Origin: an uncultured Thiotrichaceae bacterium
GTDB lineage: Bacteria > Pseudomonadota > Gammaproteobacteria > Thiotrichales > Thiotrichaceae
NCBI GenBank assembly: GCA_937931765.1
Contig: CALHAO010000154.1
Location: 1-6,133, forward strand
DNA: 6,133 nt
Direction: 5' to 3'
Position 1 is the first letter of the stretch. Every line of letters starts with the position of its first letter. The position numbers and the translations under genes are program-made. The notes beneath the pieces are model-generated. The model did not search any database, had not been told where the DNA came from, and saw only the letters and a list, made by a program, of their open reading frames with translations. Below are positions 5,610 through 6,133 of this stretch, one piece after another.

Positions 5610-5726
5610 TCTGATCAGTGTAATTCATAGTAACCTTCTCAGCTATCTGAAATAGTGCGTGTCTGAAAAATTGTATTGTTCAAAAATTACTATAGACTCC
5701 ACGCTAAATACAATCTGGGAACAACA

Positions 5727-6133
5727 ATGGATATTATCCAAACAGTAAAAGACGCATGGGGCTGGACAGGTATTGCTCCGGTAGAAGTAGTCACTGAAAA
5801 CGACTTCGCTAATTTCATCCTCAAAGATGAAGCTGATAAATTCTGGCGCTTATGCCCTGAAGACGTATACTGCAAGGTGGTCGCTGACTCCATCGAAGCC
5901 TATAACAAACTCATCACTGATGAAGATTTTGTCTATGACTGGTTTGTCGATGCCTATGTCGAAGATGCTAAGGCAGCCCTGGGCGAACTGGCAGAAGGCC
6001 ATAAATACACCCTGGTCATTCCGGGTGCACTGGATGGTGATTATGACGGTGACAATATGAAAATAGCGCCGATTGAAGACATTATCCGCGCTTCAGGTGC
6101 TTTGGGTAAACAAATAAAGGATTTACCGGATGG
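5727..6133 (+). CDS. Tdi1-like (DUF1851) immunity-type protein, cut at the window end
   Basis: 135 complete codons are visible before the right edge; family members are around 150 residues, so only a short tail should be missing. The sequence shows the DUF1851 / T6SS immunity protein Tdi1 C-terminal domain pattern. NFILKDEADKFWRLCPEDVYCKVVADS (29-55) fits the family's small strand pair with W-R-x-C-P-E. D-F-V-Y-D-W (67-72) follows, then the helix EDAKAALGELAEGHKYTLVIPGALDGDYDGDNM (79-111), then IEDIIRASGALGKQIKDLPDG at the edge. No GAD-like N-terminal domain is present, so it is a single-domain, acidic, soluble protein. Tdi1 proteins neutralise a DNase effector of type VI secretion, but many family members stand alone with unknown roles, and no effector or secretion gene is seen on the upstream side. 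The ATG at 5727 follows GGGA by six bases. It is transcribed divergently from the transporter, with only weak -10-like sequences upstream (TATAGA near 5691). Confidence 0.8.
   Translation, partial: MDIIQTVKDAWGWTGIAPVEVVTENDFANFILKDEADKFWRLCPEDVYCKVVADSIEAYNKLITDEDFVYDWFVDAYVEDAKAALGELAEGHKYTLVIPGALDGDYDGDNMKIAPIEDIIRASGALGKQIKDLPD

Noticed and set aside
5646..5693. Possible 16-bp periodic repeat (TCTGAAA at 5646 and 5662, AAAAATT at 5666 and 5682)
   Set aside because: Identity between units is only about 60% and falls in AT-rich sequence; too weak to call an iteron or operator array.
5827..6060. 77-codon + strand frame inside the Tdi1-like gene
   Set aside because: It is out of phase with the DUF1851 match, which explains the region; no domain is visible.

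Overview
The window reads as chromosomal housekeeping DNA of a gammaproteobacterium, probably marine or salt-tolerant. A hisZ end directly before purA follows the hflX-hflK-hflC-hisZ-purA order known from many gammaproteobacteria. Having hisZ at all implies the short-HisG/HisZ form of ATP phosphoribosyltransferase, which argues against Enterobacterales, Vibrio and Shewanella (long HisG, no HisZ). A DUF3581 protein and a BCCT compatible-solute transporter fit a marine lineage such as Methylophaga or a relative, but the genus is an inference only. Base composition is moderate and looks even across the window. I see no insertion sequence, phage gene, tRNA, rRNA or CRISPR array.

Layout: (1) 1-1565, the C-terminal end of hisZ and complete purA on the + strand, 11 nt apart, closed by a hairpin terminator at 1601-1645. 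(2) 1675-3697, three + strand genes, each preceded by a TATAAT-like -10 box: a small divergent Hfq-family protein (1745-1963), thymidylate synthase thyA (2122-2916) and a DUF3581 protein (2981-3697). (3) 3698-3800, a convergent intergenic stretch with a bidirectional terminator and a 12-bp palindrome. (4) 3801-5546, a BCCT transporter on the - strand with a GTG start and a strong Shine-Dalgarno. (5) 5547-5726, a divergent control region with a perfect 10-bp-arm inverted repeat over the probable -35 box of the transporter. (6) 5727 to the end, a + strand gene for a single-domain Tdi1-like (DUF1851) protein, cut by the window edge.

How the genes relate: hisZ and purA are nucleotide-linked biosynthesis genes (histidine from PRPP and ATP; AMP from IMP) and look co-transcribed. 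thyA supplies dTMP. The Hfq-like protein is probably an RNA-binding ring, but it lacks hallmark residues of the proximal face and rim. The transporter is probably for betaine, choline or a related solute under local repressor control. The other two genes have no established pathway here.

The points most worth a second look are the divergent Hfq, the hydratase-type D-x-N-P-[LIV]-H motif in the DUF3581 protein, the operator-like repeat before the transporter, and the Tdi1-like immunity-type gene with no effector on its visible upstream side. I do not see a clear new multi-gene system; the novelty lies in individual proteins.
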